From positions 1-64,000 of the forward strand of contig QCCD01000003.1 in the NCBI GenBank assembly GCA_003281405.1: a DNA stretch of 64,000 bases, in the 5' to 3' direction. The notes beneath the pieces are model-generated. The model did not search any database and had not been told where the DNA came from. It saw nothing but the letters and a program-made list of their open reading frames with translations. The DNA comes from Prochlorococcus sp. AG-347-K16 (GTDB taxonomy: Bacteria > Cyanobacteriota > Cyanobacteriia > PCC-6307 > Cyanobiaceae). This document shows positions 9,696 through 20,189 of the stretch, one piece after another; positions within the stretch are counted from its first letter, which is position 1, and every line of letters starts with the position of its first letter. The position numbers were made by a program, and so were the translations under genes.

Positions 9696-10679
9696 TTAAG
9701 ATGCAATTTTTACAATATTAATTTCAACCATTATGGGTTCTGCAGTTTTACTATCTCTCAAAGAAACCACTTCTAACTTAAAATTGATATTCTGATTTTC
9801 TTTAAGAAAGTCTCTAATTTTTTTTACAAAATTTCCATTTGTATTAATTTCACTAACTTGTGAACCTCTCGACTTAATTTCATCTCTTGTTTCTCTAAGT
9901 AATGATCTAATTTTTAAATTTATTGCTTTAGTATTTAAATCATTTTCTCCCAGATTTGAACTTGTAATAACGTCCCCTTTTTTAACTATAAATTTATTCT
10001 CTAATAAATCAGGAGATACAAAAACATAATTATCCCCCTTTAACACATTAGTTGCTGATTTCATTAATAAAATCCAGTCGCCACCTTTAGAAGCTAGTGT
10101 CTCAATTTTTGTAATATCACTAGGTCTCCACAAAAGAATATTTTTTGCGTCTTTATTAGTTGGTATAACAATTTTTCTAACAAATTTATCAGCTTCATTA
10201 TAGATTTTTGTTAAGTCCAGTTTTATATTTGAGCTGGAATTAACCTCAGCAATAAATAAAGTTTGTCCTCTTTTAATAACAATATTTCCTCTTCTAAATT
10301 CATTAATATTACTTTTTAATTGATTTAACTCCTTCTCTTTTTGAATAATTTTACTTTCAAGTTCCTTTCGTTCTTTCTGTAAAGGGATTAAAGCCTTTTT
10401 ACTTTTATCTAAAGTTTTTTGTAACAAAGGAATATCTACAAAAAGCCTTTGCCTAAATTCTTCACTAAATAAAATCAATAACCCTATTGATATTGAACTA
10501 ATAAATCCTCCGGTAATTATAGTTATTATAGTTGCTGTTTTTTTCGGTCTTAATTTTAAGATACTAAATCTTGCTTTTCCGATCTTTGTTCCAAGAATAT
10601 CCCCAAACGGTGCAATAAGTCCCCCTAAAAATATTAAAAAAACAATTAGAATCCAAGCCACGCTTTTGTATTCAATCAA
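9696..10679 (-). CDS. DUF3084-type membrane-anchored coiled-coil protein
   Basis: A 327-residue protein. Residues ~6-26 and ~50-72 are membrane helices separated by a basic loop (KIGKARFSILKLRPKKT). A coiled coil follows (about 83-128, rich in K/E/L), then a mostly beta C-terminal region. This is the layout of cyanobacterial DUF3084 proteins, function unknown. The start is TTG at 10679. The frame remains open upstream to 10700 without an ATG or GTG, and a perfect 17-nt palindrome sits just before the start. Confidence 0.72.
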   Translation of the reverse strand: MIEYKSVAWILIVFLIFLGGLIAPFGDILGTKIGKARFSILKLRPKKTATIITIITGGFISSISIGLLILFSEEFRQRLFVDIPLLQKTLDKSKKALIPLQKERKELESKIIQKEKELNQLKSNINEFRRGNIVIKRGQTLFIAEVNSSSNIKLDLTKIYNEADKFVRKIVIPTNKDAKNILLWRPSDITKIETLASKGGDWILLMKSATNVLKGDNYVFVSPDLLENKFIVKKGDVITSSNLGENDLNTKAINLKIRSLLRETRDEIKSRGSQVSEINTNGNFVKKIRDFLKENQNINFKLEVVSLRDSKTAEPIMVEINIVKIAS

Positions 10680-10681
10680 TA

Positions 10682-10698
10682 CATCATAATTTATGATG
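10682..10698. promoter_or_regulatory. Perfect 17-nt palindrome before the DUF3084-type gene
   Basis: CATCATAA-T-TTATGATG is a perfect 8-bp dyad with a single central base, in the 21-nt gap between the ntcA stop and the start of the DUF3084-type gene. A 1-nt centre cannot form an RNA hairpin loop, so a dimeric DNA-binding site is the more natural reading. No known regulator consensus is recognised. Confidence 0.4.
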
Positions 10699-10700
10699 AA

Positions 10701-11435
10701 TCAATTAAACCTTTTTGCAAGTGCAATTGGATCGAACACTGTGATCTTTTTTCTTTCAATATTAAGAAGCCCTGAATCCTTTAAATCTCCCAATAATCTT
10801 GTAATGGTTACTCTTGTAGAACCAATAGCTTCAGCAATTGCCTGATGTGAAAGCCTTAGATCTATTGTAATACCTTTTTCACCTGCAACTCCGAAGTCTC
10901 TACAAAGAACCATTAAAAAACTTACTAAACGAGAAGACATATCTCTATGTGTAAGAGTTTCTATCATTGTTTCAGTTTGCAGGATCCTACTAGAAAGCCC
11001 CTGTAACAAAAGTAGTCCTACTGATGCATCTTCCTCTATAGCTCTTAAAACAGAATTTGCAGGTGCTGTTATCATTTCAACTCTTGTGAATGCTATGGCA
11101 TGGTAAAAACGATCAGATCTATGGCCTGTTAGAAGAGATAAAACACCAAAGAGACTATTCTCTCTTAAAAGAGCAACAGTTATTTCTTCACCTGACTCAT
11201 AAACTCTTGAAAGTCTTACTGCACCTCTTTTTATAAGATACACTCTTTCAGCGGGGTCCCCAGGGAAAAATATTGTTTTAGATCTCTCAACCATTTCTGT
11301 GCTTGCTCCATCTAGACCTTTAATCACTTCCATTAAAGTTCTATTAATTGGAAAACGTTCTCCGACAGAATTAATTTTACTTTGTCCTGAATGTTGCGAA
11401 CTAAAGCGGTTGAATCCTTGTGAAGCAGGTATCAT
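10701..11435 (-). CDS. ntcA: NtcA, global nitrogen-control transcription factor (CRP family)
   Basis: A 244-residue CRP/FNR-family regulator. An N-terminal cyclic-nucleotide-type beta barrel ([46 protein letters not shown] region) binds 2-oxoglutarate in NtcA. The dimerisation helix follows, then a C-terminal helix-turn-helix containing [20 protein letters not shown]. The match to NtcA is near-diagnostic. NtcA activates ammonium, urea and glutamine-synthetase genes under nitrogen limitation. It is divergent from the CobO-like operon across a 199-nt gap. Confidence 0.97.
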   Translation of the reverse strand: MIPASQGFNRFSSQHSGQSKINSVGERFPINRTLMEVIKGLDGASTEMVERSKTIFFPGDPAERVYLIKRGAVRLSRVYESGEEITVALLRENSLFGVLSLLTGHRSDRFYHAIAFTRVEMITAPANSVLRAIEEDASVGLLLLQGLSSRILQTETMIETLTHRDMSSRLVSFLMVLCRDFGVAGEKGITIDLRLSHQAIAEAIGSTRVTITRLLGDLKDSGLLNIERKKITVFDPIALAKRFN

Positions 11436-11482
11436 AAATATTTTTACTATTAAAAAATTTAAGGAGGCAGTCTAAAATTTCT

Positions 11483-11498
11483 TGTATCAACAGTAACA
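11483..11498 (-). promoter_or_regulatory. Imperfect NtcA-box upstream of ntcA
   Basis: On the plus strand the site reads TGTA-N8-AACA; on the minus strand TGTT-N8-TACA. It has one mismatch in the second half to the NtcA consensus TGTA-N8-TACA. It lies 48 nt before the ntcA start, a plausible location for the autoregulation known in other cyanobacteria. Weak evidence on sequence alone. Confidence 0.35.
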
Positions 11499-11579
11499 AT
11501 TTTAAATTCTTATTGGTTTATCAATAACTCTTTAACAATCAGTTTGTACTTACCTAACCGTTTTTTAAGTAAAATTACA

Positions 11580-11620
11580 CTATATGCAGTGTTAATAGAT
11601 TCTAATTATACTGCATGTAG
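11580..11620. repeat. Inverted repeat upstream of the CobO-like operon
   Basis: CTATATGCAGT (11580-11590) and ACTGCATGTAG (11610-11620) are inverted repeats with one mismatch and a 19-nt spacer, ending 14 nt before the start codon. TATACT (11607-11612), a possible -10 box, overlaps the right arm. The dyad could therefore be an operator covering the promoter of the CobO-like/dcd/thyX operon, or a leader hairpin. Confidence 0.45.
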
Positions 11621-11634
11621 AAAGAATTTAAATA

Positions 11635-12216
11635 ATGGTAATTAGTACATCCCATACATATTCCAAAAGCAATCTTGATGTTCTAAATATAAATACTGCT
11701 AACAAAATTAACGGAAAAAGATTTACGCAAAATGGACAAATTCAAATTTATCAATCATCGTACCGAGGAAGTTACCCATCTATCATTAGAGACTCTCTAA
11801 GAAATGCTGCTCTTGGCAGGAAAGTGCTCTTAATACAATTTATGAGAGGAGGAGTCAAACAAGGGGTTGATAATGCAGTAAAGCTATGCGGTAATTTGAC
11901 CTGGGTAAGATCATCACATTCCTTTGACCAATACAATTCTAAAGAAATTGAAAATAATAAAAATTTAAAAAAATCTATTCATGAATCTACTTTTGAATTA
12001 TGGGATTTTTGCAAAAAAAAACTACAGTCTGGAGAGTATGAACAAATGATACTTGATGAAATTTTTTTAGCTATTGACATGAAAATTATCGATAAAGATG
12101 ATTTGATTTCAACACTTCAAAACCGTTTTATATTAGGAGATGTAATCCTTACTGGTACAGATATACCTAAAGAACTATTGTTGATGGCCAATCAAATTAC
12201 TGAACTTCGCTCATAA
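11635..12216 (+). CDS. CobA/CobO (BtuR)-like protein with degenerate Walker A site
   Basis: A 193-residue protein that aligns by eye over the ATP:corrinoid adenosyltransferase fold. RNAALGRKVLLIQFMRGG corresponds to the region after the P-loop, and ILDEIFLAID with VILTGTDIPKELLLMANQITELRS matches the BtuR C-terminus. The expected P-loop GNGKGKTT is replaced by SSYRGSYPS, so the ATP-binding lysine is missing. It may not be a corrinoid adenosyltransferase at all; function unknown. It precedes dcd by 4 nt and thyX follows, forming one operon divergent from ntcA. Confidence 0.75.
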   Translation: MVISTSHTYSKSNLDVLNINTANKINGKRFTQNGQIQIYQSSYRGSYPSIIRDSLRNAALGRKVLLIQFMRGGVKQGVDNAVKLCGNLTWVRSSHSFDQYNSKEIENNKNLKKSIHESTFELWDFCKKKLQSGEYEQMILDEIFLAIDMKIIDKDDLISTLQNRFILGDVILTGTDIPKELLLMANQITELRS

Positions 12217-12220
12217 AACA

Positions 12221-12814
12221 ATGCTAAAGAATGATCTCTGGATAAATCAAAAAGCCTCGGAAGGAATGATACAGCCCTTCCAATCAAATTTAGTGAGGCA
12301 TCTTGAGCCTGACAATAAACAAAAGCCAGTTTTGAGTTACGGATGTTCATCCTATGGATATGATTTAAGACTTTCATCAAAAGAATTCCTAATTTTTAGA
12401 CATATCCCAGGGACTGTGATGAATCCCAAAAATTTTAATCCTAATAATTTAGAAAAAACTGTTCTTCACCATGACAATGATGGAGACTTTTTTATTCTTC
12501 CTGCTCACTCCTATGGTTTAGGAGTGGCTTTAGAAAAGATGAAAGTACCAGAAAATATAACTGTGATCTGTATAGGCAAAAGCACTTACGCAAGACTAGG
12601 AATTATTGTTAATACGACACCTGCAGAAGCAGGATGGGAAGGTCATCTAACTTTAGAGTTTAGTAATAGTTCTGGTGCAGATTGCAGAATTTATGCAGAA
12701 GAGGGTATTTGCCAACTACTCTTTTTTGAAGGTGATCCATGCTCTACAACCTATGAAGATAGAAGAGGTAAATATCAAAATCAACCAGAGAAGGTGACTT
12801 TAGCGAAAATCTAA
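12221..12814 (+). CDS. dcd: dCTP deaminase
   Basis: A 197-residue enzyme converting dCTP to dUTP, the first step toward dTMP. Motifs include SSYGYDLRL, GKSTYARLG, the active-site stretch TPAEAGWEGHLTLEFSN with its catalytic Glu, and GICQLLFF. It sits between the CobO-like gene (4-nt gap) and thyX (1-nt gap), which makes a compact dTMP-supply operon. Confidence 0.93.
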   Translation: MLKNDLWINQKASEGMIQPFQSNLVRHLEPDNKQKPVLSYGCSSYGYDLRLSSKEFLIFRHIPGTVMNPKNFNPNNLEKTVLHHDNDGDFFILPAHSYGLGVALEKMKVPENITVICIGKSTYARLGIIVNTTPAEAGWEGHLTLEFSNSSGADCRIYAEEGICQLLFFEGDPCSTTYEDRRGKYQNQPEKVTLAKI

Positions 12815-12815
12815 A

Positions 12816-13448
12816 ATGAGTAAAGTTGAACTAATTTCGCTAACACCTGATGCAGAAAAAACGATGGCTTACATTGCAAGAGTTAGTAACCCAAAAAATC
12901 AGGAAAATGAGGACTACTCAAAATTATTGAGTTATTGCATTAAAAATGAACACTGGAGCGTTTTTGAACAGTCATTTATGACTTTACAAATTGAAACCAA
13001 CAGAGGAATCGCTGCACAAATTTTAAGACATAGATCATTTACTTTCCAGGAATTTTCACAGAGATATGCAGACAGTTCTCAATTGGGTAATATTCCCTTA
13101 CCAGAACTAAGGCGTCAAGATTTCAAAAATAGGCAAAATTCAATTCCTGATCTCCCTGATGAGTTAAAAAAAAGATTCAATGAAAAAATTGGTTTACATT
13201 TTCAGGCTGCATCAGATTTATATGAAGATTTACTCGCTGAAGGCGTAGCTAAAGAATGTGCGAGATTTGTTTTACCATTAGCTACTCCAACAAGAATCTA
13301 TATGTCTGGATCATGTAGATCGTGGATCCATTACATTCATTTAAGATCAGCTCACGGCACCCAAAAAGAACATAAGTCTATCGCTCAGAATTGCAAGTCT
13401 ATATTTAAAAAAAGTTTTCCTATTGTATCAAAATCTTTAGGATGGTAA
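12816..13448 (+). CDS. thyX: FAD-dependent thymidylate synthase
   Basis: A 210-residue flavin-dependent thymidylate synthase that makes dTMP from dUMP using methylene-THF and reduced FAD. The signature RHRSFTFQEFSQRY is at residues 71-84, the ThyX RHRxxSxxxxSxR motif with Phe-Thr inside. The YMSGSCRSWIHYIHLR region carries conserved active-site arginines. The gene follows dcd by 1 nt and ends convergent to the thioredoxin-like gene. Confidence 0.96.
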   Translation: MSKVELISLTPDAEKTMAYIARVSNPKNQENEDYSKLLSYCIKNEHWSVFEQSFMTLQIETNRGIAAQILRHRSFTFQEFSQRYADSSQLGNIPLPELRRQDFKNRQNSIPDLPDELKKRFNEKIGLHFQAASDLYEDLLAEGVAKECARFVLPLATPTRIYMSGSCRSWIHYIHLRSAHGTQKEHKSIAQNCKSIFKKSFPIVSKSLGW

Positions 13449-13451
13449 AAA

Positions 13452-13997
13452 TTATCCATGACTACGAGGATTAACCTCAGTTTTTTTATTTTCTTGAATT
13501 ATTGAAAATTCGGCATTAATAATTTTCTCATTGGGATTCTTTTCTTTTTCTAAATTATAGATAGATTCTCTTATTTTTTTTTCATCTTGTTTACCAACAA
13601 AAGTAGATATTAGATTGCCTTCTTTATCAAAAAGATTCACTTGAGGAATCCCGTTGACAGCAAACTTCTGAATGTAATTACCCCATTTTTGATTGTCAAC
13701 ATTTAAAAAAACAAAATTAATATCTTTTTCATATTCATCTTTAAGAGAAGAAACTTGTGGAGCCATTTCTTTGCAAACTTCACACCACTCTGCATAAAAT
13801 TCCAGAAATGTAGGTTTATTGTTTGTAAAAGCTATTTCAGGGTCAATAGATAATTCTCCAAAACTCTTTAGAAGATAAGTTGATTTAAAAAATAGATTTT
13901 TAAGTAAAAGCATTGAAATAAAAACAATAGATATAATCAAAACAAGCATTATTTTAAAATTTGTCTTTAAAATTGGCTCTTGACTTTCAGATTGCAC
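13452..13997 (-). CDS. txlA: Membrane-anchored thioredoxin-like protein (TxlA/HCF164 type)
   Basis: One N-terminal membrane helix (MLVLIISIVFISMLLL) is followed by a thioredoxin fold with the redox motif WCEVCKEMAP and the cis-proline stretch NGIPQVNLFDKEGN. TxlA/HCF164 proteins pass reducing equivalents across the thylakoid membrane for cytochrome maturation and electron-transport assembly. I chose the GTG at 13997, giving 181 residues beginning at the QSESQEP stretch. An upstream TTG at 14042 would add 15 residues and is less convincing. Confidence 0.85.
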   Translation of the reverse strand: MQSESQEPILKTNFKIMLVLIISIVFISMLLLKNLFFKSTYLLKSFGELSIDPEIAFTNNKPTFLEFYAEWCEVCKEMAPQVSSLKDEYEKDINFVFLNVDNQKWGNYIQKFAVNGIPQVNLFDKEGNLISTFVGKQDEKKIRESIYNLEKEKNPNEKIINAEFSIIQENKKTEVNPRSHG

Positions 13998-14135
13998 TTT
14001 TAAGATATTTATAACTAAAGTTATCTTAAATAAGTTAAACAAATAAAGAGAATTCGAATGTATAAGCTTTTAATCAACTGATAAAATAAGGATTGAATAG
14101 CTAGCAAAAATTTCTTTGATTACTGAAATTTAATT

Positions 14136-15488
14136 ATGCAATCAATCTTTGGAACTGATGGAATAAGAGGAAGATTTAATGAAGAGATAACTTATTCTCT
14201 AGCTTACAAAGTAGGTTATGCTCTAGGTTCGAATTTAGAAAAGAAAAATCCTATATTAATAGGAAGAGATACAAGAATTAGTGGAGATATTCTGCTTCAG
14301 GCCATAACGCAAGGTATAAATGAAAGTGGTAAAAAATTTATAAATATTGGAATCTGCCCTACTCCAGCTGTACCTTTTTTAATCAAAAATGGGGACCTCA
14401 GTAGTGGAATCATGATATCTGCAAGTCATAATCCGCCAGAATATAATGGCATAAAAATTTTTGATCATAATGGTCAAAAAATTACTAAAAATTTTGAAAA
14501 TAAAATTCAAGAAATAATTAAAGAGTCAAAACAAAATATATCAATTCCTACAAAAGTGGTTCCTCTAAAAGCCAATAAAGAGCTTATGGATACTTATATG
14601 AAAAGTCTAATCCAAACAATGGATGGAGAGAGTTTAAGCGGGTTGAGAATAATATTAGACACATGCTATGGATCAGCTACCACTTGCGCAAGAAAAATTT
14701 TTCAGTCTCTTGGTGCCGATGTAAAAGTTATCAATAACTCTAAAAATGGTTTGAAAATTAATTTGAATTGTGGTTCTACTAACCTCGAACCATTAAAAAA
14801 AGCATTAAGAGAGAGTCCTGCAGATATGGGATTCAGCTTCGATGGAGATGCCGATAGAGTAATTGGAATCGATTCAAAAGGCAATGTACTGGATGGAGAT
14901 CATATTCTTTTTCTTTGGGGTAGAGAACTTATGGAACAAAAAATTCTCACAAATAATTTACTAATATCGACGCAAATGGCAAACTTAGGTTTTGAAAATT
15001 CCTGGAAGAAAATTGGAGGAATTTTATATAGAACAGATGTAGGAGATAAGTTTGTTCATGACGCAATTAAGAAAAATAGAGCTGTTTTAGGAGGTGAGCA
15101 ATCAGGTCATATACTTTCAAAAATTAATAACTTTTCTGGTGATGGGATATTGACTGCACTTCAAATTTCTAAATATTGTAAAAAGAAAAATATTAATTTA
15201 AATGATTGGCTTAAAAGTAGTTTCGAACCTTTTCCTCAAAAACTAACTAATATTAAATTAGATTTTAATATTAATAAACTAAATCCAAAAAACAAAATCT
15301 TAATTGATGAAACTATAAAAAATTTTCAGGAGATATATTCGGACAATTGTAGAGTTTATATAAGGCCTAGCGGTACAGAACCTGTAATAAGAGTTCTAGT
15401 AGAGGCCAAAAATCATAAGAAAGTTCATTCTTTATCAAGCGAAATAACAAACAAACTCTTTTTAGAAATTGATAAAATCGTAAGTTAA
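14136..15488 (+). CDS. glmM: Phosphoglucosamine mutase
   Basis: A 450-residue alpha-D-phosphohexomutase making glucosamine-1-phosphate for UDP-GlcNAc and peptidoglycan. It has FGTDGIRG at the N-terminus, the phosphoserine loop [15 protein letters not shown] (phosphoserine at residue 97), the Mg-binding loop FDGDADR and the phosphate-binding [11 protein letters not shown] near the C-terminus. It is full length. The end is 7 nt from the convergent trmB stop. Confidence 0.96.
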   Translation: MQSIFGTDGIRGRFNEEITYSLAYKVGYALGSNLEKKNPILIGRDTRISGDILLQAITQGINESGKKFINIGICPTPAVPFLIKNGDLSSGIMISASHNPPEYNGIKIFDHNGQKITKNFENKIQEIIKESKQNISIPTKVVPLKANKELMDTYMKSLIQTMDGESLSGLRIILDTCYGSATTCARKIFQSLGADVKVINNSKNGLKINLNCGSTNLEPLKKALRESPADMGFSFDGDADRVIGIDSKGNVLDGDHILFLWGRELMEQKILTNNLLISTQMANLGFENSWKKIGGILYRTDVGDKFVHDAIKKNRAVLGGEQSGHILSKINNFSGDGILTALQISKYCKKKNINLNDWLKSSFEPFPQKLTNIKLDFNINKLNPKNKILIDETIKNFQEIYSDNCRVYIRPSGTEPVIRVLVEAKNHKKVHSLSSEITNKLFLEIDKIVS

Positions 15489-15495
15489 TTATGAA

Positions 15496-16125
15496 TTAAA
15501 TTTTTATATAAATTTTTTCATAAATATCAAGTTGGTTTAAAGTCACATACTTTTCCCGATCAGTTTTAAATTTAATTGGATTAAAACTTTCGGAATAATT
15601 AAAATCTTTCTTATCTAGTGTTTTAAAATGTAAATTACTCAATATAGTGCAATCCATATAATTGAATAAATCCTTTACATCTGTTTTTATAAAAATTAAG
15701 GTTCCTTTTTGCAATGAATTTGACAGCATATTGATAAATCCTGGCTGAATTATACGCCTTTTATAATGCCTCTTTTTAAACCAGGGATCAGGGAAATAAA
15801 AAGAAATACTTTTTAGATTTTTGACAATAAATTTACTTTGGACATCATTCAAAATATTATTAGCATTACCAAATATAAAATATAGATTTTTGATTTCTCT
15901 TTCAATCACCTTTAATTTAGCATTTTTGACTAATTTCTCACGAATTTCAATTCCTAAATAATTCCACCTAGCATTAACTAAAGCTAAATCAAATAGAAAC
16001 TCACCAGCAGCACAACCTATATCCAAATGTAGATTCGATTTAGAATCGCCAAACATTTCGCTCAAAGAAGGTATTCTTTCAATTTGATTGAAATTACTAC
16101 TAAGAGGATTAACATGCTGTCTCAT
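15496..16125 (-). CDS. trmB: tRNA (guanine-N7)-methyltransferase
   Basis: A SAM-dependent enzyme that makes m7G46 in t[19 protein letters not shown] is the SAM-binding loop, and [22 protein letters not shown] is the TrmB signature. I start at ATG 16125, giving 209 residues with the family-typical N-terminus [14 protein letters not shown]. The frame extends 17 codons further to ATG 16176, but that extension does not resemble the family. Confidence 0.93.
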   Translation of the reverse strand: MRQHVNPLSSNFNQIERIPSLSEMFGDSKSNLHLDIGCAAGEFLFDLALVNARWNYLGIEIREKLVKNAKLKVIEREIKNLYFIFGNANNILNDVQSKFIVKNLKSISFYFPDPWFKKRHYKRRIIQPGFINMLSNSLQKGTLIFIKTDVKDLFNYMDCTILSNLHFKTLDKKDFNYSESFNPIKFKTDREKYVTLNQLDIYEKIYIKI

Positions 16126-16247
16126 ACAATTATTAATATATTTCTTTGCAATAATATAAGGATGCATAATATTCATAACTATGACAATAGTAAGTTCAAA
16201 AGTAACAGTTTGATGTTTAATTATTATGTGTTTAAAAAGAAAAAATT

Positions 16248-16871
16248 TTGAACGTTTTTAATCAACTTTCTATTTGGCTATCCTTTCAAATTTCAATAAT
16301 TTTCCTTATTGGTATTCCTATTACTCTTTCCTTCTGGTCAATTAAAAAAAGAAATAAAGCAGTTATTAAACTTCTATCAATTTATTGGAAAATATCCCTT
16401 TTATTTTTTATAAGCCTTTTACTTTTAATAGGAAAGTATAGTTATGCTCTAGTGATAACAAATATTTCAACATTATTAATGACAGTTTCAGTTTGGTTTT
16501 GGAACGACATTAATGATGAATTAAGAGAATATGAGTTTTCTTACTCCCTCACCACAACGACAAAAGTTTGGAGATGGGCGATAACTTTTATATCTCTCAA
16601 TTTCTTTATTCAGAGTTTACAAAACTTCAACTGCTTTTCTTTTATTAATTCGGATGCGTGTGAAATATGGCTCAATCCTTCTTTAAATTTATATCTTATT
16701 TTAAAAAATTTATTTAATTTTTTCTTTGGAGCTAACTTTACTCAGCCGATTGCGAAATTCTTTGGATTATTTTCATTATTAATCTATACTTTAGGACTTA
16801 TTCAATGGTCAATAATCAAATTACCTAAAAATGGAAGAAACTCTTGCTTCTCAGATAATGGCAAAAATTGA
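16248..16871 (+). CDS. Multi-pass membrane protein, DUF3177-like
   Basis: A 207-residue protein with four or five hydrophobic segments (around residues 8-28, 45-62, 68-85, 112-128 and 172-190). The pattern [20 protein letters not shown] lies mid-protein. It resembles cyanobacterial DUF3177, function unknown; recognition is from memory. The start is TTG, since the only nearby upstream ATG is out of frame. The 3' end overlaps the next gene by up to 41 nt. Confidence 0.6.
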   Translation: MNVFNQLSIWLSFQISIIFLIGIPITLSFWSIKKRNKAVIKLLSIYWKISLLFFISLLLLIGKYSYALVITNISTLLMTVSVWFWNDINDELREYEFSYSLTTTTKVWRWAITFISLNFFIQSLQNFNCFSFINSDACEIWLNPSLNLYLILKNLFNFFFGANFTQPIAKFFGLFSLLIYTLGLIQWSIIKLPKNGRNSCFSDNGKN

Positions 16872-17166
16872 TTTAATAAATAGTCTTGAAAAAATAAGTT
16901 CTGAGATACCTGATAGGATACTTAAACTAGAAGGATTCATTCTAAAAGAAAATCAAAAAGAACAATTAGAAATAATTATTTTCAGAGGTTTCAGTAGCTC
17001 AACAACTCATCAAATTGAAATAGATTCAGAAAAAAAAGTAATAACACTTTCTTATACAATTACAAACTTTAAACTTTATAAAGCACCGTTAACAGAAATC
17101 GAAGAGAATTTTATTAGAGAAAATCAAAACTCAGCTTTCTTTTTGAATCAAAAAAACTGGATTTAA
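16831..17166 (+). CDS. Conserved small protein, DUF7734-like
   Basis: A 111-residue soluble protein. The core [21 protein letters not shown] resembles a small protein family shared by cyanobacteria and plastids (DUF7734 as I recall); function unknown. It begins inside the end of the DUF3177-like gene. A second ATG at 16858 would cut the overlap from 41 to 14 nt and is a reasonable alternative start. The end overlaps the convergent ileS stop by 4 nt. Confidence 0.65.
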   Translation: MEETLASQIMAKIDLINSLEKISSEIPDRILKLEGFILKENQKEQLEIIIFRGFSSSTTHQIEIDSEKKVITLSYTITNFKLYKAPLTEIEENFIRENQNSAFFLNQKNWI

Positions 17167-20069
17167 ATAAATTCAAAATTAATAATATTTGAACATCTTT
17201 TGCATAATTTTGTATTTTGGATTCCATTAAAAGTTTCTTTTTGATAATGCCAACATCTATCACATTTTTGACCTTGAGCTTTATTTATTTGAATTTTACC
17301 AAGTTCATTGTTATCAATAATCAAAGAATTCTCCACCAAATCGGATACCACTTGGAAGTTTGATACTATAAGCCAATCTTTAAATAAATCTACATCTTGA
17401 TTGCCAAATTCTTTTAGCCAAGTAAGTGAATCTTTTAAAGCTTTATCTTCAGGTAAATAATTAACTTCAGTTTCCAAAGCTGCTCCAATTATTTGTTTGT
17501 TCCTACATCCTTCTATTGCCTTATTAATTTCAACTCTCAATTTTCTTAAATTTGCAATGTGCTCATTAAGTATTTGATTTTTCCATGACTGCGAAAATAT
17601 TGGCCATCCTTTTAGAAAGACTGATTTTTCTTCAACTGAATATGGAATATTTTGCCAGATATCTTCAGCCATATGACAAAGCACTGGAGAAATAACTACA
17701 GCTAAATTTTCAACAACTTTTGACATGACGAACTGACAAGATCTTCTCCTAAATTGTGATTTAGAACTTACATATAACCTATCCTTTGCAATATCCAAAT
17801 AAAAATTTGATAGATCTACAACGCAAAAACTTTGCAAAATTTGGAAAAATTTTGAAAATTCATAATTTTCATAAGCATTTGATATTTGATCTGTAACCTC
17901 AACTAATCTACCTAACATCCATTGATCTAAGAGAGGCAATTGATCAATTTCAAAACTATCAACTTTAGGATCATAATCATGAATATTACCTAGAAGATAT
18001 CTTGCAGTATTACGAACTTTTCTATAAACGTCTGAAAGTTGCTTGAGTATATTTGAACCAATTGGAACATCTACTGAATAATCTACTGAGCTTACCCATA
18101 GCCTTAAAACATCAGCACCATAAGCAGGATCAGTTTTTTTATTATTACCTCCATTAATAATCATATTTGGATCAACAACATTTCCTAAAGATTTGCTCAT
18201 TTTTCTTCCGTTTTCATCAAGTGCAAAACCATGAGTTAAAACTTTCTTATATGGAGGTTTATTGTTGACTGCAACAGATGTTAACAAAGAAGACTGAAAC
18301 CATCCTCGATGTTGATCTGAGCCCTCTAAATAAAGATCTGCTGGATACTTTAATTCACTTCTTAGTTCGCATACTGCGGCCCAGCTAGATCCTGAATCGA
18401 ACCAAACATCCATTGTATCTGTTCCTTTTTTCCAAAGATCAGATTCTTTTGCATAATTTTCTGGCAAAAGATTCTTAACATCCCAATCCCACCAAATATC
18501 TGCTCCATGCTCACTAAAAAGTTCTTGAATATGATTAATTATCTCTTTATTAAGAAGAATGTCATTACCATTTTTTTTATAAAAAACTGGAATAGGGACT
18601 CCCCATGACCTTTGTCTAGAAATACACCAATCTCCTCTACCTACAACCATAGAATAAATTCTTTTCTTCCCAGTCTCTGGCATCCATTCAACATCTTCGA
18701 TTGCCTTTAATGCAGATGATCTAAAGCCATTTACAGATGCAAACCATTGTTCTGTAGCCCTAAAAATAGTTGGTTTTTTAGTTCTCCAATCATACGGATA
18801 TCTATGCTTATAATTTTCTTGTAATAGAAGCAAATTATTTCCCTTTAAATGTTCAATAATTAAATCATTTGCATCTTTGAGGACATTTGATCCTTTGAAT
18901 TGACCAGAATATTCATTTAAGTTACCTTTTTCATCAACGACACATGTTATTGGTAAATCATATTTTTTACCCACATTAAAATCATCTATTCCATGACCAG
19001 GAGCAGTATGAACAATCCCAGTCCCTGATTCTGTAGTTATATAGTCTCCTCCAATGACAATTCTGCAATTTTTATTCTTAGAGGGATGTTGATATTCAAT
19101 ATTTTCCAATTTGGAGCCTTTAACCTCTAAAAGTACCTTGAAATCTTTATTAAATTTCTTACTTATTTCAGAAGATAAATCCTCAGCAAAAAGGTAAATT
19201 TTCTTCTCCTCATCAATAGCAAAAACGTACTTAATTTTTGGATTTACTGCAACTGCTTCATTTGCAGGTATAGTCCAAGGAGTAGTAGTCCAAATAGTTA
19301 TGAAAGAATTATTTTGAAAAAAATCTTTTTTGATATTAAGGTTTGCTTGGATGAAATTTAATAGAATTTCCTCAGGTATTTTAGTGATTCTTAATGAAAC
19401 ATAAATACTTTTTGAATAATGTTCATCAGGGTATTCTAATTCCGCTTCTGCAAGAGCAGTCCTTGAACTTGGACTCCAATGCACAGGTTTAAGACCTCGA
19501 TATATATACCCATTTAAAAACATTTTCCCAAAAACTCCAATCTGAGCAGATTCATAACTTTTCTTAAGAGTTAAGTAAGGGTTATTCCAATCTCCCCATA
19601 TGCCCCACCTTTTGAAACCCTCCTTCTGATTATTAATTTGTATATGGGCATAATCTGTTGCTTTTTTTCTTAAGTTTAGAGTGTCAAGATTCTTTCTTTC
19701 ATCAGATTTTAAATTCTGAAGAACTTTTAATTCAATAGGTAATCCATGGCAGTCCCAACCAGGTACGAAATGAACCTTAAATCCCCTTAAGGTTTTGTAC
19801 TTATTTATTATGTCTTTTAAAACTTTATTAAGGGCATGACCCATATGAAGAGCTCCATTTGCATAAGGAGGGCCATCATGTAATGTAAATATTTCGCCTG
19901 AATTGTTTGAACCTAATTGAAAATCAATATCATTATTAGCCCAAAAATTCTGGATCTCAGGTTCTCTTACAACTGAGTTAGCGCGCATTGAGAAGTCAGT
20001 TTTTAATAAATTTAAAGTTTCTTTATAAGAAAAGTCTGATTTTTGTTCTTTGCTATTTTGAGATTTCAT
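17163..20069 (-). CDS. ileS: Isoleucyl-tRNA synthetase
   Basis: A 968-residue class I synthetase that charges tRNA-Ile. HIGH-type motif: [18 protein letters not shown]. The CP1 editing domain includes [15 protein letters not shown] and [17 protein letters not shown] motif: [17 protein letters not shown]-terminal zinc ribbon, CDRCWHY with CKRCSNI, is characteristic of bacterial IleS. It is full length. A Ycf66-like gene and tRNA-Leu lie upstream on the same strand. Confidence 0.98.
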   Translation of the reverse strand: MKSQNSKEQKSDFSYKETLNLLKTDFSMRANSVVREPEIQNFWANNDIDFQLGSNNSGEIFTLHDGPPYANGALHMGHALNKVLKDIINKYKTLRGFKVHFVPGWDCHGLPIELKVLQNLKSDERKNLDTLNLRKKATDYAHIQINNQKEGFKRWGIWGDWNNPYLTLKKSYESAQIGVFGKMFLNGYIYRGLKPVHWSPSSRTALAEAELEYPDEHYSKSIYVSLRITKIPEEILLNFIQANLNIKKDFFQNNSFITIWTTTPWTIPANEAVAVNPKIKYVFAIDEEKKIYLFAEDLSSEISKKFNKDFKVLLEVKGSKLENIEYQHPSKNKNCRIVIGGDYITTESGTGIVHTAPGHGIDDFNVGKKYDLPITCVVDEKGNLNEYSGQFKGSNVLKDANDLIIEHLKGNNLLLLQENYKHRYPYDWRTKKPTIFRATEQWFASVNGFRSSALKAIEDVEWMPETGKKRIYSMVVGRGDWCISRQRSWGVPIPVFYKKNGNDILLNKEIINHIQELFSEHGADIWWDWDVKNLLPENYAKESDLWKKGTDTMDVWFDSGSSWAAVCELRSELKYPADLYLEGSDQHRGWFQSSLLTSVAVNNKPPYKKVLTHGFALDENGRKMSKSLGNVVDPNMIINGGNNKKTDPAYGADVLRLWVSSVDYSVDVPIGSNILKQLSDVYRKVRNTARYLLGNIHDYDPKVDSFEIDQLPLLDQWMLGRLVEVTDQISNAYENYEFSKFFQILQSFCVVDLSNFYLDIAKDRLYVSSKSQFRRRSCQFVMSKVVENLAVVISPVLCHMAEDIWQNIPYSVEEKSVFLKGWPIFSQSWKNQILNEHIANLRKLRVEINKAIEGCRNKQIIGAALETEVNYLPEDKALKDSLTWLKEFGNQDVDLFKDWLIVSNFQVVSDLVENSLIIDNNELGKIQINKAQGQKCDRCWHYQKETFNGIQNTKLCKRCSNIINFEFI

Positions 20070-20189
20070 ACGACGATAAAGAAATATTGGTGATCAAAAG
20101 AATTATTTAAATAAATCTAATTCATTATATTCTTTCTTAATTGACCTGTAGTTTTTAAGGGATTTTTCAAATAACTAATTTATTTGATT

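Noticed and set aside
13997-14042. TTG at 14042 as the start of the TxlA-type gene
   Set aside because: It adds 15 residues with no family pattern; GTG at 13997 gives a better N-terminus, though this is not certain.
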